Of a stretch of DNA of 64,000 nt, positions 27,761 through 37,751 are shown in pieces. The notes below the pieces were generated by a model. The model was not told the DNA's origin. It worked only from the letters and a program-made list of their open reading frames with translations, and made no database searches. The stretch is from positions 62,001 to 126,000 of the forward strand of contig NZ_JAHBZK010000013.1 of assembly GCF_019635465.1 (NCBI RefSeq), written 5' to 3'. Source of the DNA: Hydrogenophaga sp. (GTDB lineage Bacteria > Pseudomonadota > Gammaproteobacteria > Burkholderiales > Burkholderiaceae_C). The position numbers and the translations under genes are program-made. Each line of letters opens with the position of its first letter. Position 1 is the first letter of the stretch.

Positions 27761-27797
27761 GGGGGCGGTATTGTCCCCCGATCGATAATCCGCGGTT

Positions 27798-29413
<1,616 letters not shown>

Positions 29414-29417
<4 letters not shown>

Positions 29418-30250
29418 GGCACCAACCCGCGCACTGCGTCGAGGTCCGGCAGGGCCCGCTGCCCGGCGTACACGCCGTGCTGACCGACAGCGAGCGCGGC
29501 TTCGACAAGCACTGCCACGACAGCTTCGGCTTCGGGCTGATGGACGCGGGAGCGCACCGCTCCTGCAGTGGTCGGGGCCAGGTGGTGGCCCAAACGGGCG
29601 ACATCGTCACCACCAACCCCGGTGAGATGCACGACGGCCACCCCGTTGGGCACCATGGGCGCCGTTGGCGCATCGTGCATCTGACGCCCGCGGCCATGGC
29701 AGCCCTGGTGGGACGAGCCGACCACGAGCTCAACCAGCCGGTGTTTGAAGACGCGCGACTTCGCACGGCCATCGGCCGCATGTTTGACCACTGGGACGCC
29801 TTGCGCTCCGACGGTGCGCCAGCGCTGGCCGGACAGTGGGAAGAGGCGCTGGGACTCGCCTGCGGCGAGCTGGTCGCTCGCCACAGCGAACAAGCGCTGG
29901 CCGACCGATCCGAACGCCTGCACGCGCCGGGCATCGAGCGGGTGCGAGACTGCCTGCAATCGCAACTGGCAGCGCCACCCGATCTGGGCGCACTGGCGGC
30001 CCTGGCGGGCCTGTCGCGCTTTCAACTGGTGCGCCAGTTCGCCCGTGCCCAAGGCTTGCCCCCCTTCGCCTGGCTGCAGCAGCAACGCCTGGCAAGAGCG
30101 CGCGAGCTGATACGCCACGGCGCCTCACTGAGCGACACCGCGCAGAACTGTGGCTTCGCCGATCAGAGCCACCTGCACCGGCACTTCGTGCGTTGCTTCG
30201 GCTTCACGCCGGGCGCCTGGCAGCGCGCCTGTCGCCCATCGCTGCAATAG
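29414..30250 (+). CDS. AraC family transcriptional regulator
   Basis: A 278-residue regulator starting with GTG at 29414, overlapping the prfC stop. The N-terminal cupin-like ligand domain (GPLPGVHAVLTDSERGFDKHCHDSFGFGLMDAG, TGDIVTTNPGEMHDGHPV) binds a small effector. The C-terminal two-helix-turn-helix domain is LGALAALAGLSRFQLVRQFARAQGLPPFAWLQQQRLARARELI followed by SLSDTAQNCGFADQSHLHRHFVRCFGFTPGAWQRA. It is followed 66 bases later by a LysE exporter; this regulator-exporter pairing is common, and the exporter is the likely target. Confidence 0.9.
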
Positions 30251-30316
30251 CGTTCAAGACGGCCCAGGCGCCGCGCGTCACGATGGAGGCACCTACGTCA
30301 TCCACGCCCTCGCTCC

Positions 30317-30931
30317 ATGATCTCCCTCGAATTCCTGCTGACCTCGCTGCTGGTGGTGGTCACACCCGGCGCCGGCGTCTTGTTCACCGTATCGACTGGT
30401 CTGTCACACGGGCGCCTGGCCAGCGCCTTCGCCGCCCTCGGCTGCACACTGGGCATCGTGCCGCACATGGCGGCCACCGCGCTGGGGCTGGCGGCGGTGA
30501 TGCATGCGGGAGCGCTGGCGTTTCAGGCGCTCAAGCTGATCGGCGTGCTGTACCTGCTGTACCTGGCCTGGGCCACCTGGCGCGATGGCGCCGCATTCGG
30601 AGCCGACGTGCGTGGCGCACAGCCCTCCGCGCTCCGACTGGTCGGTCGCGCGGTGCTGGTCAACGCGCTCAACCCCAAGTTGACGCTGTTCTTCCTGGCG
30701 TTCCTGCCGCAGTTCATGCAACAGGGCGACCCGACCCCGATGCGGCAGTTCGGCGCCCTGAGCGCGACCTTCATGGCCATGACCCTGGCGGTGTTCCTGC
30801 TCTATGGCCTGCTGGCGCACAGCGTTCGCCAACGGGTGCTCTCCTCGCGCACGGTGCAGAACGCGCTTCGGCGGGGATTTGCGTTGGCCTTCGCCGGCAT
30901 GGCGGCCAAACTTGCGCTCAGCGAACGCTGA
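30317..30931 (+). CDS. LysE/RhtB family amino-acid exporter
   Basis: A 204-residue inner-membrane protein with six hydrophobic segments. It begins MISLEFLLTSLLVVVTPGAGVLFTVSTGLSHG; the TPGAG segment is the LysE family mark. Later parts include KLIGVLYLLYLAWATWRDG and VNALNPKLTLFFLAFLPQF, both typical. It would pump out an amino acid or a related compound; the substrate is unknown. It is convergent with purN (6 bases between stops). Confidence 0.9.
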   Translation: MISLEFLLTSLLVVVTPGAGVLFTVSTGLSHGRLASAFAALGCTLGIVPHMAATALGLAAVMHAGALAFQALKLIGVLYLLYLAWATWRDGAAFGADVRGAQPSALRLVGRAVLVNALNPKLTLFFLAFLPQFMQQGDPTPMRQFGALSATFMAMTLAVFLLYGLLAHSVRQRVLSSRTVQNALRRGFALAFAGMAAKLALSER

Positions 30932-30937
30932 ACGCGA

Positions 30938-31537
30938 TCAGACGCCCGCAATCAGCAAATCTTCCACCGCGCGCGGGTAGATCAGGTGCTCCTGGGTGAG
31001 CACGCGCGCCGACAAAGCCTCGGGCGTGTCGTCCGGCAGCACCGGCACCACCGCCTGCGCCAGGTATTCGCCGTGATCGAGCTCGGGCGTCACGCGGTGC
31101 ACCGTGGCGCCGGCGAAGCGGCAGCCGGCCTCGATGGCCCGCTGGTGCGTCCTGAGCCCCGTGAAGGCGGGCAGCAAGCTGGGGTGCACATTCACCAGGC
31201 GGCCCTCGTAGTGGCGCACGAAGTCCGGCGTGAGGATGCGCATGAAGCCGGCCAGCAGCACCAGGACCGGCCGATGGGCATCGATGGCGGTCATCAGCGC
31301 CGCGTCGAAAGAGGGGCGATCGGCGTGCAGCTTGTGGTCGACCACGGTGGTGGCCACGCCGTGCGAACGCGCCCACGCCAGGCCGGCCGCATCGGGGCGG
31401 TTGCTGACGACGGCCACCACCTCGGCACCAAAGCGTGCGGCCCATTTGCGCTGGCGCGAGGCCTGCACCAGGGCGGCCATGTTCGAGCCACTGCCCGAGA
31501 TGAGAACAACGATCGGGCGGGCAACGGGCGCAGACAT
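30938..31537 (-). CDS. purN: Phosphoribosylglycinamide formyltransferase
   Basis: A 199-residue folate-dependent enzyme for the third step of purine synthesis (GAR to FGAR). Start at 31537 (MSAPVARPIVVLISGSGSNMAAL). Substrate motifs: RPDAAGLAWA after the first strand, LVLLAGFMRILTPDFV, the catalytic NVHPSLLPAFTGLRTHQRAIEAG with the essential Asn and His, and the Asp of TPELDHGEYLAQ. Length fits the family. The longer frame to 31660 overlaps the acyl-CoA dehydrogenase leader on the other strand. Confidence 0.96.
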   Translation of the reverse strand: MSAPVARPIVVLISGSGSNMAALVQASRQRKWAARFGAEVVAVVSNRPDAAGLAWARSHGVATTVVDHKLHADRPSFDAALMTAIDAHRPVLVLLAGFMRILTPDFVRHYEGRLVNVHPSLLPAFTGLRTHQRAIEAGCRFAGATVHRVTPELDHGEYLAQAVVPVLPDDTPEALSARVLTQEHLIYPRAVEDLLIAGV

Positions 31538-31671
31538 GGGCCGGGAGTGTAATGACGCCGTCCGACGGCTTGTCGCCGCTTGGACAGCGAAAAAACGAAC
31601 GGTCGTGCGAAACTGCGACGCAGTGCAACAGAGGGCTCGCCATCCGCGCGGGCCTGCCAAGGAGACAAGCC

Positions 31672-32853
31672 ATGGACCTGGCCTTCACGCCTGAGGAGCA
31701 GGCGTTTCGCGAAGAGATCCGCACCTGGGTGCGCGACAACCTGCCCAAGGACATCAGCGACAAGGTGCACAGCGCCATGCGCCTGACCCGCGACGACATG
31801 CAGCGCTGGGCCAAGATCCTGGGCAAGAAGGGCTGGCTGGGCTACGGCTGGCCCAAGCAGTTCGGCGGTCCGGGCTGGAACGCGGTGCAAAAGCACCTCT
31901 TCGAAGAGGAATGCGCGCTTGCCGGCGCGCCCCGCGTCGTCCCGTTCGGGCCGGTGATGGTGGCGCCCGTCATCATGGCCTTCGGCAGCAAGGAGCAACA
32001 AGAGCGCTTCCTGCCCGGCATCGCCAGCGGCGAGGTGTGGTGGAGCCAGGGCTACAGCGAGCCGGGCTCCGGCTCCGACCTGGCCAGCCTGAAAACACGC
32101 GCCGAGCGCAAGGGCGACAAATACATCGTCAACGGGCAGAAGACCTGGACCACGCTCGGTCAGTACGGCGACTGGATGTTCAACCTGGTGCGCACCTCGA
32201 CCGAGGGCAAGCCGCAGACCGGCATCTCCTTCCTGCTGCTGGACATGAAGACCAAGGGTGTCACCGTGCGCCCGATCAAGCTGCTCGACGGTGACTGCGA
32301 GGTCAACGAGGTGTTCTTCGACAACGTCGAAGTGCCGGCCGAAAACCTGATCGGCGAAGAGAACAAGGGCTGGACCTACGCCAAGCACCTGCTCAGCCAC
32401 GAGCGCACCAACATCGCCGACGTCAACCGCGCCAAGCGCGAGCTTGAGCGCCTCAAGCGCATAGCCAAGACCGAAGGCGTGTGGGACGACGCGCGCTTTC
32501 GCGACCAGATCGCGCTGCTCGAGGTCGACATCGTGGCGCTGGAAATGCTGGTGCTGCGCGTGCTCTCGGCCGAGAAATCGGGCAAGAACTCGCTCGACAT
32601 TGCCGGCCTGCTCAAGATCCGCGGCAGCGAGATCCAGCAGCGCTACAGCGAGCTGATGATGCTGGCCGCCGGCCCCTACAGCCTGCCCTTCATCCATGAG
32701 GCCATGGACGCAGGCTGGCAAGGCGACTTCCCCGGTGGCGTGCTGGGCAACGCGCCGCTGGCGTCGACCTACTTCAACATGCGCAAGACCACGATCTACG
32801 GCGGCTCCAACGAGGTGCAACGCAACATCGTGGCGCAGACCGTGCTGGGCTGA
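31672..32853 (+). CDS. Acyl-CoA dehydrogenase, large/catalytic subunit (PimC-like)
   Basis: A 393-residue FAD enzyme of alpha,beta-dehydrogenation of acyl-CoA. Start at 31672 behind AAGGAGAC. The N-terminal domain runs to ~120 (FTPEEQAFREEIRTWVRDNL), the beta domain holds WSQGYSEPGSGSDLASLKTRAERKGDKYIVNGQKTWTT, and the C-terminal helical domain ends in GGSNEVQRNIVAQTVLG. The Glu usually in YEGT is Gly here (IYGGS), but Glu244 in LLSHERTN is at the alternate catalytic position seen in isovaleryl- and long-chain dehydrogenases. It precedes a partner gene by 10 bases. Confidence 0.9.
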   Translation: MDLAFTPEEQAFREEIRTWVRDNLPKDISDKVHSAMRLTRDDMQRWAKILGKKGWLGYGWPKQFGGPGWNAVQKHLFEEECALAGAPRVVPFGPVMVAPVIMAFGSKEQQERFLPGIASGEVWWSQGYSEPGSGSDLASLKTRAERKGDKYIVNGQKTWTTLGQYGDWMFNLVRTSTEGKPQTGISFLLLDMKTKGVTVRPIKLLDGDCEVNEVFFDNVEVPAENLIGEENKGWTYAKHLLSHERTNIADVNRAKRELERLKRIAKTEGVWDDARFRDQIALLEVDIVALEMLVLRVLSAEKSGKNSLDIAGLLKIRGSEIQQRYSELMMLAAGPYSLPFIHEAMDAGWQGDFPGGVLGNAPLASTYFNMRKTTIYGGSNEVQRNIVAQTVLG

Positions 32854-32863
32854 GGAGAAGAAC

Positions 32864-33979
32864 ATGGATTTTGATTTTTCTGACGATCAGGTCGCACTGC
32901 GCGACGCGGTGCAGAAATGGGTCGAAAAGGGCTACGGCTTCGAACGCCGCCGCGCCATCGAGGCCGCTGGTGGATTCGATCGCACCGCCTATGGCGAACT
33001 GGCTGAGTTGGGGCTTGCCGGTCTGTACGTGGACGAAGCCCACGGCGGCCTGGGCATGGGCCCGGTCGAAGCGATGGTTGTGATGGAACAGCTCGGCCGC
33101 GGCATCGTACTGGAGCCCCTCGCGCAGACGCTCATCGCCACCGGCGTCATCGGCGCCTACGGCGGCGACGACGTCAAGTCCGGCTGGCTGCCAAAGATTG
33201 CGGGCGGCGAGGCCCTGGTGGTGCTGGCCCTGCAAGAGCGCGGGGCGCGCTACCGCCTCGACCGGATTGCCGCCACCGCCAGCAGCAATGGTGGCCAGTG
33301 GCGCGTGACGGGCAGCAAACAGATCGTGCCAGCGGCCGATCAGGCCGACGCCTTTCTGGTGCCCGCCATGGCCAACGGCCAACCCGCTCTGTTCCTTGTC
33401 GAGTCCGGCGCCCCGGGTGTGAAGACCTCGGGCTATCCAACGCAGGACGGCGGCCGCGCCGGCGACCTGACACTCAGCGACACCCCCGCCGTGCTGGTCA
33501 GCGCCAATGGCCAGGCGGCGCTTGAGCATGCAGTCGACATCGGCATCGCCGCCACCTGCGCCGAAGCGGTCGGCGTCATGGACCAGACGCTGGCCATCAC
33601 CGTCGACTACATGAACACGCGCAAGCAGTTCGGCGTGGCGATCGCGACCTTCCAGGCACTGCGCCACCGCGTGGCCGACATGAAGATGCAGCTGGAGCTG
33701 GCGCGCTCGATGAGCTACTACGCCAGCCTCAAGCTCAACGCACCGGCCGGGGAGCGCCGCCAGGCCATGGCCCGCGCCAAGGTGCAACTGGGCAATGCCA
33801 TGCGCTTCGTAAGCCAGCAGGCGGTGCAATTGCACGGTGGCATCGGTGTGACCGACGAGTACATCGTCAGCCACTACTTCAAGAAGCTGACCCAGCTCGA
33901 GATGACCTTCGGCGACACCCTGCACCACCTGGGCGAGGTGTCTGCCCGCATGCAGGACACGGCCGGCGTGTTCGCCTGA
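32864..33979 (+). CDS. Acyl-CoA dehydrogenase, small subunit (PimD-like)
   Basis: A 371-residue acyl-CoA dehydrogenase homologue starting MDFDFSDDQVALRDAVQKWV. The family C-terminus is present (RKQFGVAIATFQALRHRVADMKM, QQAVQLHGGIGVTDEYIVSHYFKKLTQLEMTFGD) but neither position for the catalytic Glu is filled: the usual one lies in FGDT and the alternate one in LEHAVDIGIAA. It therefore looks like the non-catalytic half of a heteromer with the gene 10 bases upstream, as in the pimeloyl-CoA dehydrogenase pair. The substrate is likely an unusual acyl-CoA; dicarboxylic or ring-derived chains are possible. Confidence 0.87.
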   Translation: MDFDFSDDQVALRDAVQKWVEKGYGFERRRAIEAAGGFDRTAYGELAELGLAGLYVDEAHGGLGMGPVEAMVVMEQLGRGIVLEPLAQTLIATGVIGAYGGDDVKSGWLPKIAGGEALVVLALQERGARYRLDRIAATASSNGGQWRVTGSKQIVPAADQADAFLVPAMANGQPALFLVESGAPGVKTSGYPTQDGGRAGDLTLSDTPAVLVSANGQAALEHAVDIGIAATCAEAVGVMDQTLAITVDYMNTRKQFGVAIATFQALRHRVADMKMQLELARSMSYYASLKLNAPAGERRQAMARAKVQLGNAMRFVSQQAVQLHGGIGVTDEYIVSHYFKKLTQLEMTFGDTLHHLGEVSARMQDTAGVFA

Positions 33980-34015
33980 CAACCCGCGCGAGCGCACCCG
34001 GCCCCGGGTGCGCGC

Positions 34016-35068
34016 TCAGATGACGACCGGCTCCGGCTCCAGCCGGATGCCAAAGCGCTCGTACACGCTGGTCTGGATCGCCCGGGCCAGCGTGACCACC
34101 TCGCCACCGGTGGCCCCACCGCGGTTGACCAGCACCAGCGCCTGCTTTTCGTAGACGCCCGCATTGCCCACGCCACGCCCCTTCCAGCCACAGGCATCGA
34201 TGAGCCAGCCCGCGGCCAGCTTGATGCTGCCGTCCGGCATGGGGTAATGCACCACCTTGGGCTCGCGCGCAATGATGTCGGCGCAGACGTCGGGCGACAC
34301 CGTCGGGTTCTTGAAGAAGCTGCCGGCGTTGCCAATCACCGCCGGGTCGGGCAGCTTGGCGCGGCGGATCGCACAAATCCAGTCGAACAGGGTCTGCGCA
34401 TCGGGCGCGGTATTGCCGGTCTCGGCCATGCGCCGTTCCAGGTCGGCATAGCCCAGCACAGGCTTCCACGCCTTGGGCAGCCAGAAGCGCACGCGCGTGA
34501 TCAGGGCACGCCCCGCCAGACCGAAGTCGCGCGTGTCGGACGACGCATGTTTGAACACCGAATCGCGGTAACCGAAACCGCATTTGCCAGCATCCAGGGT
34601 GAACGACTCACCGGTGCGCAAGTCAATGGCGTCCAGCGAGTGAAAGCGGTCCTGCAGTTCGACACCATAGGCACCAATGTTCTGCACCGGTGACGCGCCC
34701 ACCGTGCCCGGGATCAGCGCCAGGTTTTCCAACCCGGGCCAGCCCTGCTGCAGGGTCCATTGCACGAAGGCGTGCCAGTTCTCCCCGGCACCGGCTTCGA
34801 CCAGCCAGCCTTTGGGGCCGTCGTCAACCAGACGCCGGCCCATGATCTCGACCTTGAGCACCAGGGGCTTTACGTCGCCGGTGATCACCAGGTTGCTGCC
34901 TCCACCCAGCACGAAGGGCATGCCGCCGCGGGTAAGACCCGCCCAATCGGCCGACGCCAGCAGGCCCAGCAGGTCGGCCTCCTCGCGGATGCGCACCAGT
35001 TGGTGGGCTTTGGCCACGATGCCAAAGCTGTTGTAGGCCTGTAGCGGTACCTGCTTCTCGACTATCAT
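34016..35068 (-). CDS. murB: UDP-N-acetylenolpyruvoylglucosamine reductase
   Basis: A 350-residue FAD enzyme that makes UDP-N-acetylmuramate for peptidoglycan. Start 35068 ([21 protein letters not shown]); a much longer frame to 35713 runs across the yajQ gene and is spurious. FAD domain: [42 protein letters not shown]. Substrate end: [16 protein letters not shown] with the catalytic Ser, and a C-terminal Glu in [17 protein letters not shown]. It diverges from yajQ with only 33 bases between starts, so the promoters must overlap. Confidence 0.96.
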   Translation of the reverse strand: MIVEKQVPLQAYNSFGIVAKAHQLVRIREEADLLGLLASADWAGLTRGGMPFVLGGGSNLVITGDVKPLVLKVEIMGRRLVDDGPKGWLVEAGAGENWHAFVQWTLQQGWPGLENLALIPGTVGASPVQNIGAYGVELQDRFHSLDAIDLRTGESFTLDAGKCGFGYRDSVFKHASSDTRDFGLAGRALITRVRFWLPKAWKPVLGYADLERRMAETGNTAPDAQTLFDWICAIRRAKLPDPAVIGNAGSFFKNPTVSPDVCADIIAREPKVVHYPMPDGSIKLAAGWLIDACGWKGRGVGNAGVYEKQALVLVNRGGATGGEVVTLARAIQTSVYERFGIRLEPEPVVI

Positions 35069-35101
35069 GGCCGCGATTTTCTCACCCCCTTTGTGTCCGC
35101 C

Positions 35102-35587
35102 ATGCCCTCGTTCGATACCGTCCTCGAAGCCGACCTTGTTGAAGTGAAAAATGCCGTCGATCAGGTAGCGCGCGAAATCGGCACGCGCTTCGATTTCAAG
35201 GGCACCAGCGCCGCCATCGAACTCAAGGACAAGGAAATCACCCTGCTCGGCGACGCCGACTTCCAGCTCCAGCAGATTGAAGACGTGCTGCGCAACAAGC
35301 TGGCCAAGCGCAACGTGGATGTGCGCTTCCTCGATGTGGGCAAAGTCGAAAAGATCGGCGGAGACAAGGTCAAGCAGGTGGTCAAGGTGCGCAACGGCAT
35401 CGCCACCGAAGACGGCAAGAAGATCCAGCAGGCCATCAAGGCCAGCAAGCTCAAGGTGCAGGCCGCCATCCAGGGTGACGCAGTGCGCGTGACCGGCGGC
35501 AAGCGCGACGACCTGCAAAGCGCCATCGCCCTCATCAAGACCGAAATGAAGGACCTGCCCTTGTCCTTCAACAACTTCCGGGACTGA
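35102..35587 (+). CDS. yajQ: YajQ family nucleotide-binding protein
   Basis: A 161-residue cytoplasmic protein with the complete YajQ pattern: [66 protein letters not shown], and the end [15 protein letters not shown]. Two ferredoxin-like halves bind nucleotide; a Xanthomonas homologue binds cyclic di-GMP, so a signalling role is possible. Start 35102 is the ATG; a GTG at 35093 would add three residues. It is followed after 2 bases by a protease gene. Confidence 0.94.
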   Translation: MPSFDTVLEADLVEVKNAVDQVAREIGTRFDFKGTSAAIELKDKEITLLGDADFQLQQIEDVLRNKLAKRNVDVRFLDVGKVEKIGGDKVKQVVKVRNGIATEDGKKIQQAIKASKLKVQAAIQGDAVRVTGGKRDDLQSAIALIKTEMKDLPLSFNNFRD

Positions 35588-35589
35588 GC

Positions 35590-36234
35590 ATGCTGCACCG
35601 GCTGCTGGCCACGCTCGCTGCGGGTCTGGCCTTGCCGGTGCTGGCGCAATCGGTCGCGCTCTCGGGCGTGTCCGGGCAGCGCGCGCTGCTGGTGGTGGAC
35701 GGGGCGCAGCCACGCTTCGTCGCCGCAGGCCAGATGCACCAGGGCGTGCGCGTGGTCTCGGTGCAAGGCGACACCGCCATCGTCGACATCGCCGGGCGGC
35801 GTCAGACCTTGCGTGTTGGCGAGTCGCCGGTGAGCATGGGCAGCGCAGCGCCTGCCTCAGGCGAATCGGCCCGCGTGGTGCTGACCGCCGACGGCCAGGG
35901 TCACTTCATGCCGCAAGGTCAGATCAACGGCAAACCGGTGCAGTTCATGGTCGACACCGGTGCCACGCAAGTCATCATCGGCGAGCCCGAAGCGCGCCGC
36001 CTGGGGCTCGACTTCTCCAAAGGCCAACCCGTGCAGGTGACCACCGCCAATGGCGCGGCGACGGGCCACCGCCTGGTCCTCGATTCGGTGCGCATTGGCG
36101 ACGCCCAAGTCTATGGCGTGGGTGCCATCGTGCTGCCGCAATCGGCGCCCTTTGTGCTGCTGGGCAACAGCTTTCTCACGCGATTTCAGATGCAGCGCAC
36201 CAACGACCAACTGGTGCTGCAGCGGCGCTATTGA
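35590..36234 (+). CDS. Retropepsin-like aspartic protease (TIGR02281 clan)
   Basis: A 214-residue exported protein. Residues 1-19 form a signal peptide (LLATLAAGLALPVLAQ). An SH3-like or linker region follows. The C-terminal protease domain has QINGKPVQFMVDTGATQVIIG with the catalytic Asp122 in the DTGAT sequence, then VQVTTANGAATGHRLVLDSVRIGDAQVYGVGAIVLP and LLGNSFLTRFQMQRTNDQLVL. One DTG per chain means that it must dimerise. It is coupled to yajQ, 2 bases apart. Targets unknown. Confidence 0.85.
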   Translation: MLHRLLATLAAGLALPVLAQSVALSGVSGQRALLVVDGAQPRFVAAGQMHQGVRVVSVQGDTAIVDIAGRRQTLRVGESPVSMGSAAPASGESARVVLTADGQGHFMPQGQINGKPVQFMVDTGATQVIIGEPEARRLGLDFSKGQPVQVTTANGAATGHRLVLDSVRIGDAQVYGVGAIVLPQSAPFVLLGNSFLTRFQMQRTNDQLVLQRRY

Positions 36235-36237
36235 GCC

Positions 36238-36597
36238 TCAGGCCTGCGCGGCCGTGACCACGATCTCGATGCGGTAGGCCGGGTTGGCCAGCGCGGCCTG
36301 CACCGTGGCGCGCGGTGGCGCAGCGCCCGGCACCACCCAGGCGTCCCAGACCTCGTTCATGGCCGCGATGTCGCGAATGTCAGTGAGGTAGATCTCCGCA
36401 CGCAGGATGCGCGACTTGTCGCTGCCGCAATCCTTCAGCCGCATGGCGACCTGCTCCAGCACATCCTCGGTCTGGCCTTTGATATCGACGTCGCCGCGCT
36501 CGGGCACCATGCCCGCCAGAAACACGATGCCGTTGCACACCGCCGCTTCGCTGTAGCGCTTGGCCATGCCCACGCGGGTGATGGTGTTCCCGCTCAT
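36238..36597 (-). CDS. RidA family (YjgF-like) deaminase
   Basis: A 119-residue RidA-type protein that clears reactive enamine/imine intermediates. The pattern is SEAAVCNGIVFLAGMVPERGDVDIKGQTEDVLEQVAMRLKDCGSDKSRILRAEIYLTDIRDIAAMNEVWDAWV; the catalytic Arg lies in APPRATVQAALANPAYRIEIVVTAA. The start overlaps the plsY stop (ATGA, 36594-36597), so it is translated with plsY. The longer frame to 36849 is within plsY in another frame. It is a small member and its substrate is not known. Confidence 0.9.
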   Translation of the reverse strand: MSGNTITRVGMAKRYSEAAVCNGIVFLAGMVPERGDVDIKGQTEDVLEQVAMRLKDCGSDKSRILRAEIYLTDIRDIAAMNEVWDAWVVPGAAPPRATVQAALANPAYRIEIVVTAAQA

Positions 36598-37223
36598 GAC
36601 TTCTTCGCTCCCAGTTTGCTTTCCTTGCCCGCGATCAGGCGATTGATGTTCTCGGCGTGGCGCCAGACCAGCAGCACCGACATCACCGCCAGGCCCAGCA
36701 CCATCACCCCGGGCGCCGACCAGGCCACACCCGCGCCCAGCAGAAAGTAGGCCGGCGCAAACACCGCCGTCACGATGGACGCCAGCGACGAATAGCGAAA
36801 GAAGAAGGCCACGATCACCCAGGTGGCCAGCGAGGCCAGGCCCAGCCAAGGGTTGAAGGCCAGGATGACGCCGGCCGCCGTGGCCACGCCCTTGCCACCC
36901 TGAAAGCGGAAGAACACCGGAAACAGGTGGCCCAGAAACGCCGCCAGCCCCACCATGGCCACGGTGCCATTGCCCAACCCGTAGGGCTCGCCAAACATCT
37001 GCACCAGCACCACCGGCAGCCAGCCCTTGAAGGCATCGAGCAGCAGCGTGACGATGGCCGCGGCCTTGCTGCCCGAGCGCAGCACGTTGGTCGCGCCCGG
37101 GTTCTTGCTGCCGTAGGTGCGCGGGTCGGCCAGGCCCATGGCGCGACTGACCACCACCGCGAACGACAGCGATCCAATCAGGTACGCGACCAGCGTGGCC
37201 AGTGCGGGATAGAGCGATTGCAA
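36594..37223 (-). CDS. plsY: Glycerol-3-phosphate acyltransferase PlsY
   Basis: A 209-residue integral membrane acyltransferase that uses acyl-phosphate for the first step of phospholipid synthesis. Marks of the family: AYLIGSLSFAVVVSRAMGLADPRTYGSKNPGATNVLRSGSK (active-site motif 1), LGHLFPVFFRFQGGKGVATAAG (motif 2) and the C-terminal RHAENINRLIAGKESKLG. About six membrane segments. The gene overlaps the RidA gene by 4 bases. Confidence 0.95.
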   Translation of the reverse strand: MQSLYPALATLVAYLIGSLSFAVVVSRAMGLADPRTYGSKNPGATNVLRSGSKAAAIVTLLLDAFKGWLPVVLVQMFGEPYGLGNGTVAMVGLAAFLGHLFPVFFRFQGGKGVATAAGVILAFNPWLGLASLATWVIVAFFFRYSSLASIVTAVFAPAYFLLGAGVAWSAPGVMVLGLAVMSVLLVWRHAENINRLIAGKESKLGAKKS

Positions 37224-37256
37224 GGGTGTCTCCTCACGCGTTGTGCAAAGCGGGCG

Positions 37257-37751
37257 TCATTCTGCCAGCGCGCACTGCACCGATTGCGCTCCGAGCGGGC
37301 CCGCCAGCACAGCGGGGTCGATGCCAACCAGAAAGCCGCGCCGGCCACCGTTGATCCAGATCCTCGGCAGTGCCAGCACGCTGGTCTCGACATACACCGG
37401 CATCTCGCGCTTGAGCCCAAAGGGTGAGGTACCACCCACCTGGTAGCCGCTGTGGCGGGTGGCCACCTCGGGCTTGCACGGCTCGACCGACTTGGCGCCA
37501 ATCTGGCGCGCCAGGTTCTTGGTCGACACGGTGCGGTTGCCGTGCATCAGCACCGCCAGCGGCCGCGCCGCCTCGTTCTGCATGATCAGCGTCTTGACCA
37601 CAGCAAACGGGTCGAGGCCCAGCACCTGCGCACTGTGCTGCGCTCCGCCGTGCTCCAGGTACTCGTAGGGATGCTCGGTGAACGCCACGCCATTGGCCTT
37701 GAGCCAGGCCGTGGCGGGCGTTTCCGAGACGTGCGCAGCGCGCTTGCTCAC
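37257..37751 (-). CDS. ybaK: YbaK/ProX-like aminoacyl-tRNA deacylase
   Basis: A 164-residue trans-editing protein that hydrolyses mischarged tRNA (Cys-tRNA-Pro in E. coli YbaK). The start is a GTG at 37751 overlapping the aldo/keto reductase stop (GTGA); the ORF extends further upstream to an ATG but its extra residues are not family-like. Family marks: ATAWLKANGVAFTEHPYEYLEHG, VVKTLIMQNEAARPLAVLMHGNRTVSTKNLARQIGAKSVEPCKPEVATRHSGYQVGGTSPFGLKREMPVYVETSVL and the end AVLAGPLGAQSVQCALAE. The lysine in VVKTL is the known catalytic-site residue. Confidence 0.93.
   Translation of the reverse strand: MSKRAAHVSETPATAWLKANGVAFTEHPYEYLEHGGAQHSAQVLGLDPFAVVKTLIMQNEAARPLAVLMHGNRTVSTKNLARQIGAKSVEPCKPEVATRHSGYQVGGTSPFGLKREMPVYVETSVLALPRIWINGGRRGFLVGIDPAVLAGPLGAQSVQCALAE

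Noticed and set aside
35069-35713. N-terminal extension of murB across the divergent yajQ gene
   Set aside because: The extension is antisense to yajQ and murB has a family-like start at 35068.
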